Source of the DNA: Fodinibius roseus
GTDB taxonomy: Bacteria > Bacteroidota > Rhodothermia > Balneolales > Balneolaceae
Direction of reading: 5' to 3'
Assembly (NCBI RefSeq): GCF_900129315.1
Contig: NZ_FQUS01000026.1
Location: forward strand, 1-58,950
Length of the DNA stretch: 58,950 nt
In this document: positions 1 to 7,835 of the stretch, piece by piece
How the letters are laid out: every line of letters begins with the position of its first letter
Numbering within the stretch: the stretch's first letter is position 1
Made by a program: the position numbers and the translations under genes
The notes under the pieces: model-generated
The model's input: only the letters and a program-made list of their open reading frames with translations
What the model was told of the DNA's origin: nothing
Databases searched by the model: none

Positions 1-95
1 GCAACTTCACCTGTTAGGTGAATATACAAAAACTGGTAACTGCTTGTTATTAGTAAAGTTATATAACTAATTTTAAATTAACTCACGGATTCAGG
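1..95. repeat. Left terminal inverted repeat (probable insertion-sequence end)
   Basis: These 95 bases are the exact reverse complement of 58856-58950. Identity stops sharply at base 95 (TCAGG). At the other copy the same boundary interrupts a hydrolase gene, which suggests the outer end of an insertion sequence present in two inverted copies. No transposase lies inside the window, so the family cannot be assigned. A small palindrome, CACCT-gtt-AGGTG, is at 8-20. Assembly break at a repeat is an alternative reason for the exact length. Confidence 0.8.
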
Positions 96-112
96 CTTAA
101 ATTAACCTTAAA
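96..112 (-). promoter_or_regulatory. Orphan TTTAAG direct-repeat box
   Basis: Read leftward this is TTTAAG-N5-TTTAAG, the same 11-bp-period box found before 12 other transcription units of the window. No -7 element follows at the usual distance because the terminal repeat begins one base beyond the box, so the gene it once served to the left appears cut off. It could still act on the response regulator gene at 356. The rest of 113-355 holds no gene; a perfect 6-bp-arm palindrome (ATTGCA-CA-TGCAAT) is at 137-150. Confidence 0.6.
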
Positions 113-355
113 TCGGTTGCTGCTATATGAAATGATATTGCACATGCAATTGCCATAAAGTGAGATTTCTTCCATGTACTATTTTGGCACCTATTTTATT
201 TTAGACTAAAACGTTTAATGTTAAAATTAATATAAGGGTCAGGCCAGTTCACCATGAGAGATTTTTGATACGTGTGATGTAAGAGAAATCCCTACATGAG
301 GGTTTTCCAATCTTTATTCCTATCTTTTGGGAAAATGAAAAAATAATTTTTTGCC

Positions 356-1075
356 ATGTGGATATTATTAGTGGAAGACGAAAAACAGCTTGCCAACTCA
401 TTGAAGCGCGGGCTTGAGGAAGAAGGGCATGTGGTGGAAGTCATGCATGATGGTGAGGAAGCGGAGCTGCAGGGATTTGTGAACGATTACGACGTCGTAG
501 TATTAGACTGGCGGCTGCCGAACCGGGATGGAAAAGAAATTCTGGAAAGCTGGCGGGCAGAAGAACGGGCATACCCGGTGTTGATGCTTACGGCGCTGGG
601 AGACCTGGATCACAAGGTTTCGGGGTTGGATGCGGGGGCGGACGACTATATGAGTAAACCATTCTCGTTCGAAGAACTGCTGGCCCGGGTGAGAGCGCTT
701 GGGAGGCGATCCTCGGATATCACACGATCTGAAAAAGTAACGGTTGGTCCCATCGAGTTAGATTCCCGCCAGCATTGGGTTAAAATTTGCGGCGTTGAAC
801 AGTCCCTGAGGCCCAAAGAATTTATCCTGCTGGAATTGCTGCTCAAGGAGCCAGAAACCGTTTTTTCCAAGACACAGATTGCCGAGCGGGTATGGGGATC
901 GGCGGACTATGTAAGTGACAACACCATCGAGGCTACCATTTCAACCCTTCGCCAGAAACTGGCCGAGTCATTTAAGGAGTGCGGGGAAGTTTTATTAAAT
1001 GATGATTCCCAAATCATTGAAACCATCCGCGGGGCGGGTTATCGACTAAACAGCGCACTAATAAATTCAGATTAA
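356..1075 (+). CDS. OmpR/PhoB-family response regulator (CusR/CopR-like)
   Basis: This is a two-domain transcription factor of 239 residues. Residues 1-115 form a receiver domain: the acidic pair is in LLVEDE, the phospho-acceptor is Asp51 in VVVLDWRLP and the switch lysine is in MSKPFS. Residues ~125-230 form an OmpR-type winged helix ending in the RGAGYRL wing. The sensor kinase follows after 7 bases, so they form one operon. Proteins of this class bind direct repeats with an 11-bp period, which matches the TTTAAG-N5-TTTAAG boxes throughout the window; that link is inference. Its signal is unknown, but neighbouring copper and efflux genes suggest metal or envelope stress. Confidence 0.92.
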   Translation: MWILLVEDEKQLANSLKRGLEEEGHVVEVMHDGEEAELQGFVNDYDVVVLDWRLPNRDGKEILESWRAEERAYPVLMLTALGDLDHKVSGLDAGADDYMSKPFSFEELLARVRALGRRSSDITRSEKVTVGPIELDSRQHWVKICGVEQSLRPKEFILLELLLKEPETVFSKTQIAERVWGSADYVSDNTIEATISTLRQKLAESFKECGEVLLNDDSQIIETIRGAGYRLNSALINSD

Positions 1076-1082
1076 TAGTACT

Positions 1083-2531
1083 TTGGCTAACATATCCTCT
1101 TTTTTTAATCGGCTATCCATTTCAAAGAAACTGGCTTTTTGGTATGGGTTGAGCCTGTTTCTAATGCTCAGCCTGTTCGGGTATTTTCTGTACGAGACGT
1201 TCCACCAGTCGATCCATCACAATTACGACCGGCACCTTCGTTTTGAGGCTGAACAGTTATTATCACATATCAATACGACGGGTGATACCCTCTCGATTGA
1301 CCTGTCGGAATACAGCAGAAATGAAGCGCTCAAAAGCGGCATTGAATACGGCACCTACGTACGGCTATATAATGAGAACGGCAGCCTTATTTATCAAAGT
1401 CCAAACTACACCGAAGTAGATCAGCCGCTGGAAACAGATATTCCAGATTCGCCCCAAGAGCACTCCTTCAGCAGCCAGTGGCAGGACCTTCCCGCACGAA
1501 CGTTGTTTTATCCTATCAAAGATAATGACGGTAAATTTTGCGGATGGCTGGAGGTTACCGGCTTCGAGTGGACCCTTCATGAAGAGCTAAACCGCTTCAG
1601 GCGGTATATCATCATATTGATAGCTATTAGTGTTGCATTTTCGATTCTGGGGGGATACTGGCTTTCCAGGCGGGCACTGTCACCGGTTGCTTCTATTATT
1701 GAGGCTGCTAAAAACATTTCCGCGACGGATTTGGATAATCGCATTCCGGTCAACTACCAGGTGCGGGATGAGCTAACCGACCTGGCAGAGACTTTCAATA
1801 TCATGTTAAACCGCCTGCAAAAGGGCTTTGAGCGTGAAAAAAGATTTACCTCGGATGCAGCCCATGAACTCATGACTCCTCTTTCTTCGTTGCGGAGTGA
1901 GGCGGAAATCATGCTCAGAAAACCCCGGTCAGAAGAAGAATACAGAGAAACCATTGATCGCATGCTGACCGAAGTCAGGAGAATGAGTAAAATGGTGAAC
2001 CTGCTGCTTCAGCTTTCGCGGGTGGAATCCGTGCATCGTTCCAAACCGGAGGTCATTAATATAAGCCGGATAACCGAAGTTGTGGCAGGTGAATATGAAA
2101 AAAAAGCATGTAAAAAGGATATTACTATGGAGGTAACTATTGATTCTGAACTATATATTCGAGCTCATGGGGCCTATATCGAAGAGGTCATCACTAATCT
2201 CCTGGAAAATGCTTTAAAATATACTCCCGAAGCAGGAAACGTGAACCTGCAGCTACAACGATCCAGTGGCAAGGCGGTACTCCATACCATTGATTCCGGC
2301 ATCGGTTTTGATGAAAAAACACAAAAGCACCTGTTTGAACGGTTTTACCGGGCCACACAGCAAGAGGTTCAGGAACAACCCGGCAGCGGACTGGGATTGC
2401 CACTCGTAAAGGCTATTGTTAAACTTTATGAGGGTAGAATTCGAGCATACAGTGACGGCCCCGGGAAAGGCAGTACTTTCGTGGTTGAGCTGCCGCTGGT
2501 GGACCCACCCCAACCCCTCCCTATGCCGTAA
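1083..2531 (+). CDS. Membrane sensor histidine kinase, partner of the upstream regulator
   Basis: The 482-residue protein has a transmembrane segment at ~20-38, a periplasmic sensor region of ~130 residues, a second membrane helix at ~174-194, HAMP at ~195-250, a HisKA domain with the phospho-accepting His261 in DAAHELMTPLSSL, and an HATPase domain with an N box (NLLENALKYTP) and DSGIGF. The overall plan resembles CusS-type metal sensors, but the sensor region has no clear metal motif. The start is probably TTG at 1083, as no ATG fits the N-terminal helix and no Shine-Dalgarno sequence is evident. The last ~10 residues (VDPPQPLPMP) and the stop codon come from a dispersed palindromic repeat that overlaps the gene end. 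Confidence 0.9.
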   Translation: MANISSFFNRLSISKKLAFWYGLSLFLMLSLFGYFLYETFHQSIHHNYDRHLRFEAEQLLSHINTTGDTLSIDLSEYSRNEALKSGIEYGTYVRLYNENGSLIYQSPNYTEVDQPLETDIPDSPQEHSFSSQWQDLPARTLFYPIKDNDGKFCGWLEVTGFEWTLHEELNRFRRYIIILIAISVAFSILGGYWLSRRALSPVASIIEAAKNISATDLDNRIPVNYQVRDELTDLAETFNIMLNRLQKGFEREKRFTSDAAHELMTPLSSLRSEAEIMLRKPRSEEEYRETIDRMLTEVRRMSKMVNLLLQLSRVESVHRSKPEVINISRITEVVAGEYEKKACKKDITMEVTIDSELYIRAHGAYIEEVITNLLENALKYTPEAGNVNLQLQRSSGKAVLHTIDSGIGFDEKTQKHLFERFYRATQQEVQEQPGSGLGLPLVKAIVKLYEGRIRAYSDGPGKGSTFVVELPLVDPPQPLPMP

Positions 2532-2555
2532 ATTCACGGCACAAGGAGGGGCAGT
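2502..2555. repeat. Dispersed GC-rich palindromic repeat, copy 1
   Basis: The sequence runs GACCCACCCC, CCCCTCCCTA, a CG-containing middle, then CAAGGAGGGG-CAGTT; the CCCCTCC and GGAGGGG arms pair. A second copy is at 19238-19292. This copy sits at the convergent ends of the histidine kinase and the methyltransferase and supplies both C-terminal tails and stop codons. It may act as a two-way terminator. Confidence 0.7.
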
Positions 2556-3184
2556 TGCTTTGTAATAGGACAAGGACCCTGTAAAAAAGTCAGTTCTTCT
2601 TTTTTCAGGATCTCCCACCCGGCTTTCTCCACATTTTCTACGGTCTTTCGAGCAATATGTACGCCACTTATATAGTGGATAGGAGTATCCAGTTTATCCA
2701 TGACGGATGCTAATGCAGGGTGATCAGCCCGCATATGTTCCAGAAGGTAAAGTTTTCCACGGGGTTTTGTAACACGGAGGGCTTCTTTCAATCCAAGAAC
2801 AGGATCGGGAACGGAGCAAAACGCAAAAGTCGCCACAACTTCATCGTAGGTATCATCGGGGAATTCCATCTGCTGGGCATCCATCTCCTGCAGAGTGACA
2901 TGATTATTCTTAGCTTCTGCCAACAGTTTTTTCGCACGCTTGAGCATGCCGGAAGAGAGATCAACTCCGGTTACCTCAATATCATCAGGATACCAACGGA
3001 TATTTTTGCCGGTCCCCACACCGATTTCAAGCACTTGGGGACCGTTGACCTTTTTCCACAGCATTTTGCGCCATGTTTTATACCACAGTTGTTCTACAGG
3101 CCATTCCATAATGTTGTACACTACCGAAGTGGCGTTATATCGCTTTTTGGTATGTCCGGTATGTTGTCGGTTGTGTTCCACCAT
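2534..3184 (-). CDS. Class I SAM-dependent methyltransferase
   Basis: This 216-residue cytosolic enzyme has motif I as VLEIGVGTGKN (~55-65), an acidic motif II (VTGVDLSSGML) and a later LKEALRVTKPRGKLYLLEH block. These are typical of UbiE/phosphatidylethanolamine-methyltransferase-like proteins that methylate a small molecule or lipid. The substrate cannot be read from the sequence. The gene converges on the sensor kinase, and its last residues (TKQLPLLVP) are encoded by the palindromic repeat at 2502-2555. About 50 bases separate it from the YceI genes upstream on the same strand, so co-transcription is possible. Confidence 0.85.
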   Translation of the reverse strand: MVEHNRQHTGHTKKRYNATSVVYNIMEWPVEQLWYKTWRKMLWKKVNGPQVLEIGVGTGKNIRWYPDDIEVTGVDLSSGMLKRAKKLLAEAKNNHVTLQEMDAQQMEFPDDTYDEVVATFAFCSVPDPVLGLKEALRVTKPRGKLYLLEHMRADHPALASVMDKLDTPIHYISGVHIARKTVENVEKAGWEILKKEELTFLQGPCPITKQLPLLVP

Positions 3185-3231
3185 TTCATGTTAACTATAA
3201 TTGCAGCAGATTTTTTTGCACTGGAATTCTA

Positions 3232-3933
3232 TCAGGAAGATTTAAGTCGCACCGTTACGTCAAAATAGACCGTTAACTCGTTGCTGGCCTTGATTAATCC
3301 AAGCAAAGCCGTAGGTGGTTTTATATCATATGTTTTCATGCTGATTTGTTTGCGTCCCTTTACCCGGAACCGATCATCGCTGAGCAGCTTGCCTTTTACG
3401 TACACCTGCGTGGTATCTTGTGCACCCGCTATTTCGAGCACTCCGGTTGTTTTGATGTTCATCCAGTTGTTCAGTTGATCAACTGAAGAAGTTGTACTAT
3501 CAACCAGGATCGCATGAAGGAGTTTGTAACTAATGGAGGGGTATTCCCCGGCCTTAAGGGCTTTATACATGTCGTTGTTCATGGCTTTTCTGCCACATTC
3601 CAGGGAATAAACCGGAATACTGACGGAGATAGTAACCGCACCGTGACCTTTAACATTTTCTTGAGGATTGCCGGTATTTTCAATCGTTCCGTTGCCGGAT
3701 AACCGCTCGGCCTGACATCTGTAATCGACAATGCTGGCAGATCCCTCGATCCAAAGTTTGCCTCCCTGTTCTATCTCAATCGCACCTTGTGGCGAAATTT
3801 GAGCTTCTGCCGGAAAAGGAATCACTGCCAATAAGCTAACAAACACGATGGGATAAATCCCGGGGAAACGGGGTAAATACCTGCCAGCCAAAGATTGAAC
3901 AATACTTCTGGTCGGGGACATGAGTTGTCTCAA
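3232..3933 (-). CDS. YceI-like exported protein (second of pair)
   Basis: The 233-residue protein has an N-terminal export signal ending near FPAEAQ (~45) and then a YceI-like lipocalin-fold domain: a GSASIVDYRC start, a paired strand region and a final KTYDIKPPTALLG...LTVYFDVTVRL block. YceI proteins bind polyisoprenoid or amphiphilic ligands in the periplasm and are often induced by stress. The gene lies 2 bases from a paralogue of similar plan, so the two probably arose by duplication and are co-transcribed. The ligand is not predictable. Confidence 0.8.
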   Translation of the reverse strand: MRQLMSPTRSIVQSLAGRYLPRFPGIYPIVFVSLLAVIPFPAEAQISPQGAIEIEQGGKLWIEGSASIVDYRCQAERLSGNGTIENTGNPQENVKGHGAVTISVSIPVYSLECGRKAMNNDMYKALKAGEYPSISYKLLHAILVDSTTSSVDQLNNWMNIKTTGVLEIAGAQDTTQVYVKGKLLSDDRFRVKGRKQISMKTYDIKPPTALLGLIKASNELTVYFDVTVRLKSS

Positions 3934-3935
3934 CG

Positions 3936-4541
3936 TTAATTCGCTGTTAAAAGAATATTGAATTTTATTTCTACTTCTTCCCTGCTTTTAATGGTGCCAA
4001 AAATGGCGGAAGGCGGATCAACATCATAATCTTTCATATTGATACCATAGGTTCCTTCAAACCGGTAGTTGTCTTCTCCAACCCTGGTTCCTTTCACCGG
4101 AAAGGAAACCTCATTTACGGTCCCGGCAACACTCAAATTTCCTTCCACCTTCAGGGTAAACAATTCAGCAGACTGTACCGTATCGGCCAATGCTGCAGAA
4201 ATAAGGTTGAACATAATTTCGGGATGATCTTCCTCTTTCAACGCCCCGTAAATTTTTCTATTCATTCCTCCTTTTCCGCTTTCTATTTCCTTGACAGGAA
4301 TGGTCAGCGAAAATTGTGAAACCGGACTTGCCATGCTGTCCTGTTCAAGCAGGGAAGGCGTTAGCGAGATTTTTGCATTCATCTCTTCTACTTCGGCTTT
4401 CCAGTCTTTAATGTTGGAAGTTCCGTTAATGACCATGGTACTGCTCTTGTCTATGGTATATTCGGTTGTTTGAGCCCATCCCTGCCCGGTAATAAGCAGC
4501 AGCCCGAGCGATATCCATATAGAGTTAATTATTGTTTTCAT
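3936..4541 (-). CDS. YceI-like exported protein (first of pair)
   Basis: The 201-residue protein has a signal peptide (MKTIINSIWISLG...GWAQ, cleavage near 24) followed by a YceI-like domain. Diagnostic stretches are STMVINGTSNIKDWKAEVEEM, the MNRKIYGALKEEDHPEIMF helix-strand region and MKDYDVDPPSAIFGTIKSREEVEIKF. It is expected to be a periplasmic lipid- or quinone-binding lipocalin-like protein. It is the first gene of a pair with the paralogue at 3232-3933. A hairpin at 4601-4637 separates it from the porin upstream. No TTTAAG box is visible before it. Confidence 0.85.
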   Translation of the reverse strand: MKTIINSIWISLGLLLITGQGWAQTTEYTIDKSSTMVINGTSNIKDWKAEVEEMNAKISLTPSLLEQDSMASPVSQFSLTIPVKEIESGKGGMNRKIYGALKEEDHPEIMFNLISAALADTVQSAELFTLKVEGNLSVAGTVNEVSFPVKGTRVGEDNYRFEGTYGINMKDYDVDPPSAIFGTIKSREEVEIKFNILLTAN

Positions 4542-4600
4542 AATAAAGGGATTAGTAATTAATTTTCTTGTGAATAACCCAGGTTAATATCACTTACTTT

Positions 4601-4637
4601 TAATTAATGACGCAGTTAGCAACTGCGCCATTAATTA
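4601..4637. terminator. Hairpin between porin and YceI genes
   Basis: Two near-perfect 17-base arms (TAATTAATGACGCAGTT and its complement, one mismatch) enclose a 3-base loop. It lies just beyond the porin stop codon, so it probably ends porin transcription. The T-run after the stem is weak on either strand. Confidence 0.55.
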
Positions 4638-4671
4638 TTTAAGCTCTGATGGTAGAATAATTATGTCTGGC

Positions 4672-5961
4672 TTAGAAACTGATGACCGCTTCGATTACAA
4701 CACCGTCAAAGCTTGCACCCTGGAAGTCGGTGTCTTCGTAGCCAGCGCCATCGTAATTTTGTGTTACATACTCAAGTTTTGCGAGTACGTTCTTGGTCAG
4801 GAACCAGCCGCCGCCAATGTTGAAGCGATCGATTTCAGTGTCACCACTGGTCATTTCCCCATCGACCATGTTGTAGCGACCGCCGATATAGAGATCTTCG
4901 CCGGCACCGAATCTATACAGCAGTTCGGCTCCATACTGGTTGAAGGTGCGGCGGTCATCGGCAGATTTGATTTTGCCGCTGGTATTTTCAAAGACCCCAT
5001 AGAATTCCAGACCCTGGTATTTTATGAACGGGTTGATCATGAAGGCGGTCATTTCGCCGGGGGCTGCAGGCTGGCCGAAGCCCGGAGTAAAGCTTGGGGC
5101 AAAGCGGCCGGCGCGAAAGTTGTCCGGGGTAATAACATCGTAATAGCGGGAACCGGCCCGGTCACCCGAGTACAGGTAAATGGATGCCGACTGTGCAATA
5201 TTGAGGATGGAGCCGGTTAGGCGCACGCGCAGATCCGGGTTCACTTGTTTGTCGAACCCAAGTTTCCCGTACACGGAGGGTTTAGTTTTAAAGTCATTCT
5301 CGGCCGCATCGGTCACGCTTTGGTTCAGTTTGCCGTTGCTTACCCCGAACATGGCCAGCAGGCCTTCATTGTAGTAGTACACCTCACCGGCCACTTCGGT
5401 GGTAAACGAATCCATAATGTAGTTGCCTACAAAGGGGTTGTGAATGGCCTGGGCATTGTCTGTTCTTCGGAAGTGATTATCGCCGTAGTTCAACTCCATG
5501 TGGCCCACTTTAAAGCGTACCTTGTCCATCAGTCCGCCCAGAAATCCTTCTTGGATAAAGTCGAGTCGGTCTACCTGCAGGAAACCACCTTTAACATAGG
5601 CTTCGGTATGGTTTTGAGAAGAGAGGTAGGTACGCAGGTGCATGCGCACGCCGTTGGCAAGCGCAACATCCAGATCCAGATTGGAGGTGGCCAGGTTAAA
5701 GTTCGATTCCAAATCGGAGAGGCTGCCTACATCGTTATCTTGATTCAGCGCTTGAAATTGCAGGGTGTTCGCCCCGCCGATACGTATGTTTAAGCCATCG
5801 AATTCAACGTCGGTTTTGAACGGGGCTTCAAACTGGTTGAGGCCACGTTGGTCTGGGTATTGGAAGTATTGCATGTCCCGGGTAAATTGTCCGAATGCGC
5901 TTCCTACACTCACAAAGAATGTGATAAGTACTAAGGTGATATGTTTGGTTGAAAGTTTCAT
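4672..5961 (-). CDS. Outer-membrane porin-like beta-barrel
   Basis: The 429-residue protein has a signal peptide (cleaved near SAFGQ, ~25) followed by alternating hydrophobic/polar strands rich in Tyr, Asn, Asp and Gly. It ends in an aromatic-terminated strand (VVIEAVISF), as in outer-membrane barrels. It resembles phosphate-selective porin O/P-like or DUF3138-like proteins, but the substrate is unknown. It is a single-gene unit with its own promoter carrying a TTTAAG box at 6074-6090 and a leader almost identical to that of copA, so it is probably co-regulated with metal export. Confidence 0.8.
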   Translation of the reverse strand: MKLSTKHITLVLITFFVSVGSAFGQFTRDMQYFQYPDQRGLNQFEAPFKTDVEFDGLNIRIGGANTLQFQALNQDNDVGSLSDLESNFNLATSNLDLDVALANGVRMHLRTYLSSQNHTEAYVKGGFLQVDRLDFIQEGFLGGLMDKVRFKVGHMELNYGDNHFRRTDNAQAIHNPFVGNYIMDSFTTEVAGEVYYYNEGLLAMFGVSNGKLNQSVTDAAENDFKTKPSVYGKLGFDKQVNPDLRVRLTGSILNIAQSASIYLYSGDRAGSRYYDVITPDNFRAGRFAPSFTPGFGQPAAPGEMTAFMINPFIKYQGLEFYGVFENTSGKIKSADDRRTFNQYGAELLYRFGAGEDLYIGGRYNMVDGEMTSGDTEIDRFNIGGGWFLTKNVLAKLEYVTQNYDGAGYEDTDFQGASFDGVVIEAVISF

Positions 5962-6043
5962 AATGGACTCCTGTAATGATGTTTGGAATTAAGAAAGTTA
6001 TAGTTGTTTAGGTTACCGAGCCATGTTTAGTGACTCTTTATTT

Positions 6044-6090
6044 AAGTTTCTACTCAATGATAATACCTTAACCCTTAAAGCAAGCTTAAA
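6044..6090 (-). promoter_or_regulatory. Porin promoter with TTTAAG box
   Basis: Read leftward: TTTAAG-N5-TTTAAG (6090-6074), N11, then TATCATTG (6062-6055). The bases 6044-6062 match the copA leader (38192-38210) at 18 of 19 positions. A third CTTAA lies at 6067-6071. The remaining stretch up to 6343 holds no convincing gene. Confidence 0.7.
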
Positions 6091-6343
6091 TCAGACAAAA
6101 AAGACTGGATTTGATTAAAATGAAACATAGCTCAAATTCAAGGTATGACGGGTTTCCTGAAGGTCACGTTTTATGAATCGAATTTTAAACATTGGCCAAC
6201 GTTCAGGAGAAGAGTTCTGCACATTGTTCTGCATGAACTATTACGCATCATTTTATTAGGCACCTGTCTGAAAGAGATGAGGTAAAAAATAGTATTCGAA
6301 CCCGGGACGCTTCTTTATTTTCCTGAATTCAGCTATCCAAAAC

Positions 6344-6544
6344 TTATTCCTTTTTTGTTGACAGCCCGAACGGCATGTACAGCGGACAGGTACTGACCAG
6401 GCTGGTAAGCAGAAATACGATAGCCAAGATGCCCAGCACAATGGCAACCGTTCCTGAAATAATGTTCATGTAGTATAGCACACCAACCAAGATGGCCAGC
6501 AGTGTGCGAATCAACCGGTCAAGTGTTCCCATGTTTTGTTTCAT
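6344..6544 (-). CDS. DUF2892/YgaP-like small inner-membrane protein
   Basis: The 66-residue protein begins MKQNMGTLDRLIRTLLA, the usual N-terminus of DUF2892 proteins, and has two hydrophobic helices (~12-28 and ~32-50) followed by STCPLYMPFG. Members often accompany rhodanese or heavy-metal genes and lie in the inner membrane; their biochemical role is not established. A second DUF2892 gene is in the efflux operon at 16342. It is the last gene of a minus-strand group with a 35-residue protein and the haem lipoprotein. Confidence 0.8.
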   Translation of the reverse strand: MKQNMGTLDRLIRTLLAILVGVLYYMNIISGTVAIVLGILAIVFLLTSLVSTCPLYMPFGLSTKKE

Positions 6545-6576
6545 AATAAAACCTCGTACTTATTTATTGATTAAGA

Positions 6577-6684
6577 TTAGGATGTAATCCATTGTACCAA
6601 ATACACAAGTCCTGTGATAATGCCTACACAAAGCAGGCAAACCAGCAATAGCTTTTTTAATGTATTGCTCGTCCCATTTTGCAT
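6577..6684 (-). CDS. Very small single-helix membrane protein (35 aa)
   Basis: An ATG at 6684 opens a 35-residue frame with a lysine pair followed by one hydrophobic helix (LLLVCLLCVGIITGLVYLV). It sits between the haem lipoprotein (22 bases upstream) and the DUF2892 gene (32 bases downstream), all on one strand, which is the main support. No family is recognised. Single-helix peptides of this kind often accompany larger membrane complexes; its function is unknown. Confidence 0.5.
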   Translation of the reverse strand: MQNGTSNTLKKLLLVCLLCVGIITGLVYLVQWITS

Positions 6685-6705
6685 ATCTAAAAAGACTGTT
6701 AGTTG

Positions 6706-7626
6706 TTATTCATTTGACTGAGGCTGAAGCTCGGAAGCATTCCAGGGCCGGTTTCGTTTGCTGTAGGTTTTTGCAACACGGCTCACATCATCCCGGTTGA
6801 TTTCCGGAAGGTCGCCCCCGCTTTGAGAACGCAGATAATTTAAAATGGCCGCTATTTCTGATGCACTCAGGCGGGCCTTAAAAGAAGGCATTACTCCCTG
6901 GTAGGTTTGCCCGTTCACTTTAATTTCTCCATTAAGCCCGTGCAGAAGGATGCGTATGGGCACGAATTTATCAGTGGTAACCCACTTTGAGTTAACAAGA
7001 GGAGGAAACGTCCCGGCTATTCCCCCGGCGTCACTTCCATGACAGGATGCACAGTTCTGGGCATACAAGGTTTTTCCGTTCTTCAGTGCAGAGGGATCTA
7101 TTTCTTCGCTGGATGAAACACCTGACGGTTCATCAATACCAGGAATCATTCCCATCATCTGCTCAAACCGGCCGGAGAGCTGCCTGTGCATTTCGGCCAT
7201 CGGCTGCTGCCCCATTTCCCGGTGCATAGCAGCCATTTGTTCGTGCATACCCATCATTTGCTGGTACCATTCCCCGGTCATGTGTCCCTGCCTCTGCATG
7301 CTCATCCTCATGCCTCCACCCATCATACCGTCGCCTTGCATATGCCCCTCCATATTTCCGGACATCATTTGCCGGTGGTTGGTCTCCATCTGCCCGTGCA
7401 TCTGCTGCATTTGGGCGTACAAATACTGCAGATCGGCGGGCAGAGAATCCGGAGAAGTCTCGTATTCCGCGACCAGTGTTTTATAGGCGTTCTGCAGCGA
7501 GTCGTAAGTCGTTTCGAGCTGCCGACGCTGTTCGTCGCTCATATAGTTCGAACGTCCCATGTGACAGGAGGCAAAAAACACGGTTACCGATAAAATTAAA
7601 ACAAATTTCAGGGTGGAATATCTCAT
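6706..7626 (-). CDS. Met-rich lipoprotein with C-terminal cytochrome c domain
   Basis: The 306-residue protein has a lipoprotein signal with lipobox FFASC (Cys21). The region ~70-165 is unusually rich in Met, Gln and His (many MQ, MM and HM pairs), as in copper- or silver-binding envelope proteins. From ~180 follows a class I cytochrome c domain with haem motif CASCH (~192-196) and a distal Met in QGVMPSFKARLS. It should face the periplasm, anchored by lipid. It may couple Cu(I) binding or oxidation to electron transfer; that is inference. It is probably co-transcribed with the two small membrane genes downstream. Confidence 0.85.
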   Translation of the reverse strand: MRYSTLKFVLILSVTVFFASCHMGRSNYMSDEQRRQLETTYDSLQNAYKTLVAEYETSPDSLPADLQYLYAQMQQMHGQMETNHRQMMSGNMEGHMQGDGMMGGGMRMSMQRQGHMTGEWYQQMMGMHEQMAAMHREMGQQPMAEMHRQLSGRFEQMMGMIPGIDEPSGVSSSEEIDPSALKNGKTLYAQNCASCHGSDAGGIAGTFPPLVNSKWVTTDKFVPIRILLHGLNGEIKVNGQTYQGVMPSFKARLSASEIAAILNYLRSQSGGDLPEINRDDVSRVAKTYSKRNRPWNASELQPQSNE

Positions 7627-7835
7627 GATTCGTAAAAATTGGTTGTTAATGTTGTTGCCACAAAAAAAAAGTAAAGTGGCTATTAATCCATTAGAGTAGT
7701 CATGGTCATTAGTTTTCTGTTACGAGTCAAAGGGGGCCGATTACCCTGCAACCTGCAACTCTAAGAACTATAATGTTAAATTACTACTAAGTGCTGGTTG
7801 GCTGCTATAGAAGGATGCAGGTGGTGTTATCTTTC

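Noticed and set aside
6293-6307. tRNA T-arm-like sequence (GGGTTCGAATA on the minus strand)
   Set aside because: The T-loop consensus is present, but the flanking bases do not pair into a stem and no acceptor, D or anticodon arm is found.
6256-6447. 63-codon minus-strand frame overlapping the DUF2892 gene
   Set aside because: The other frame encodes the clear DUF2892 protein; this one has no recognisable features.
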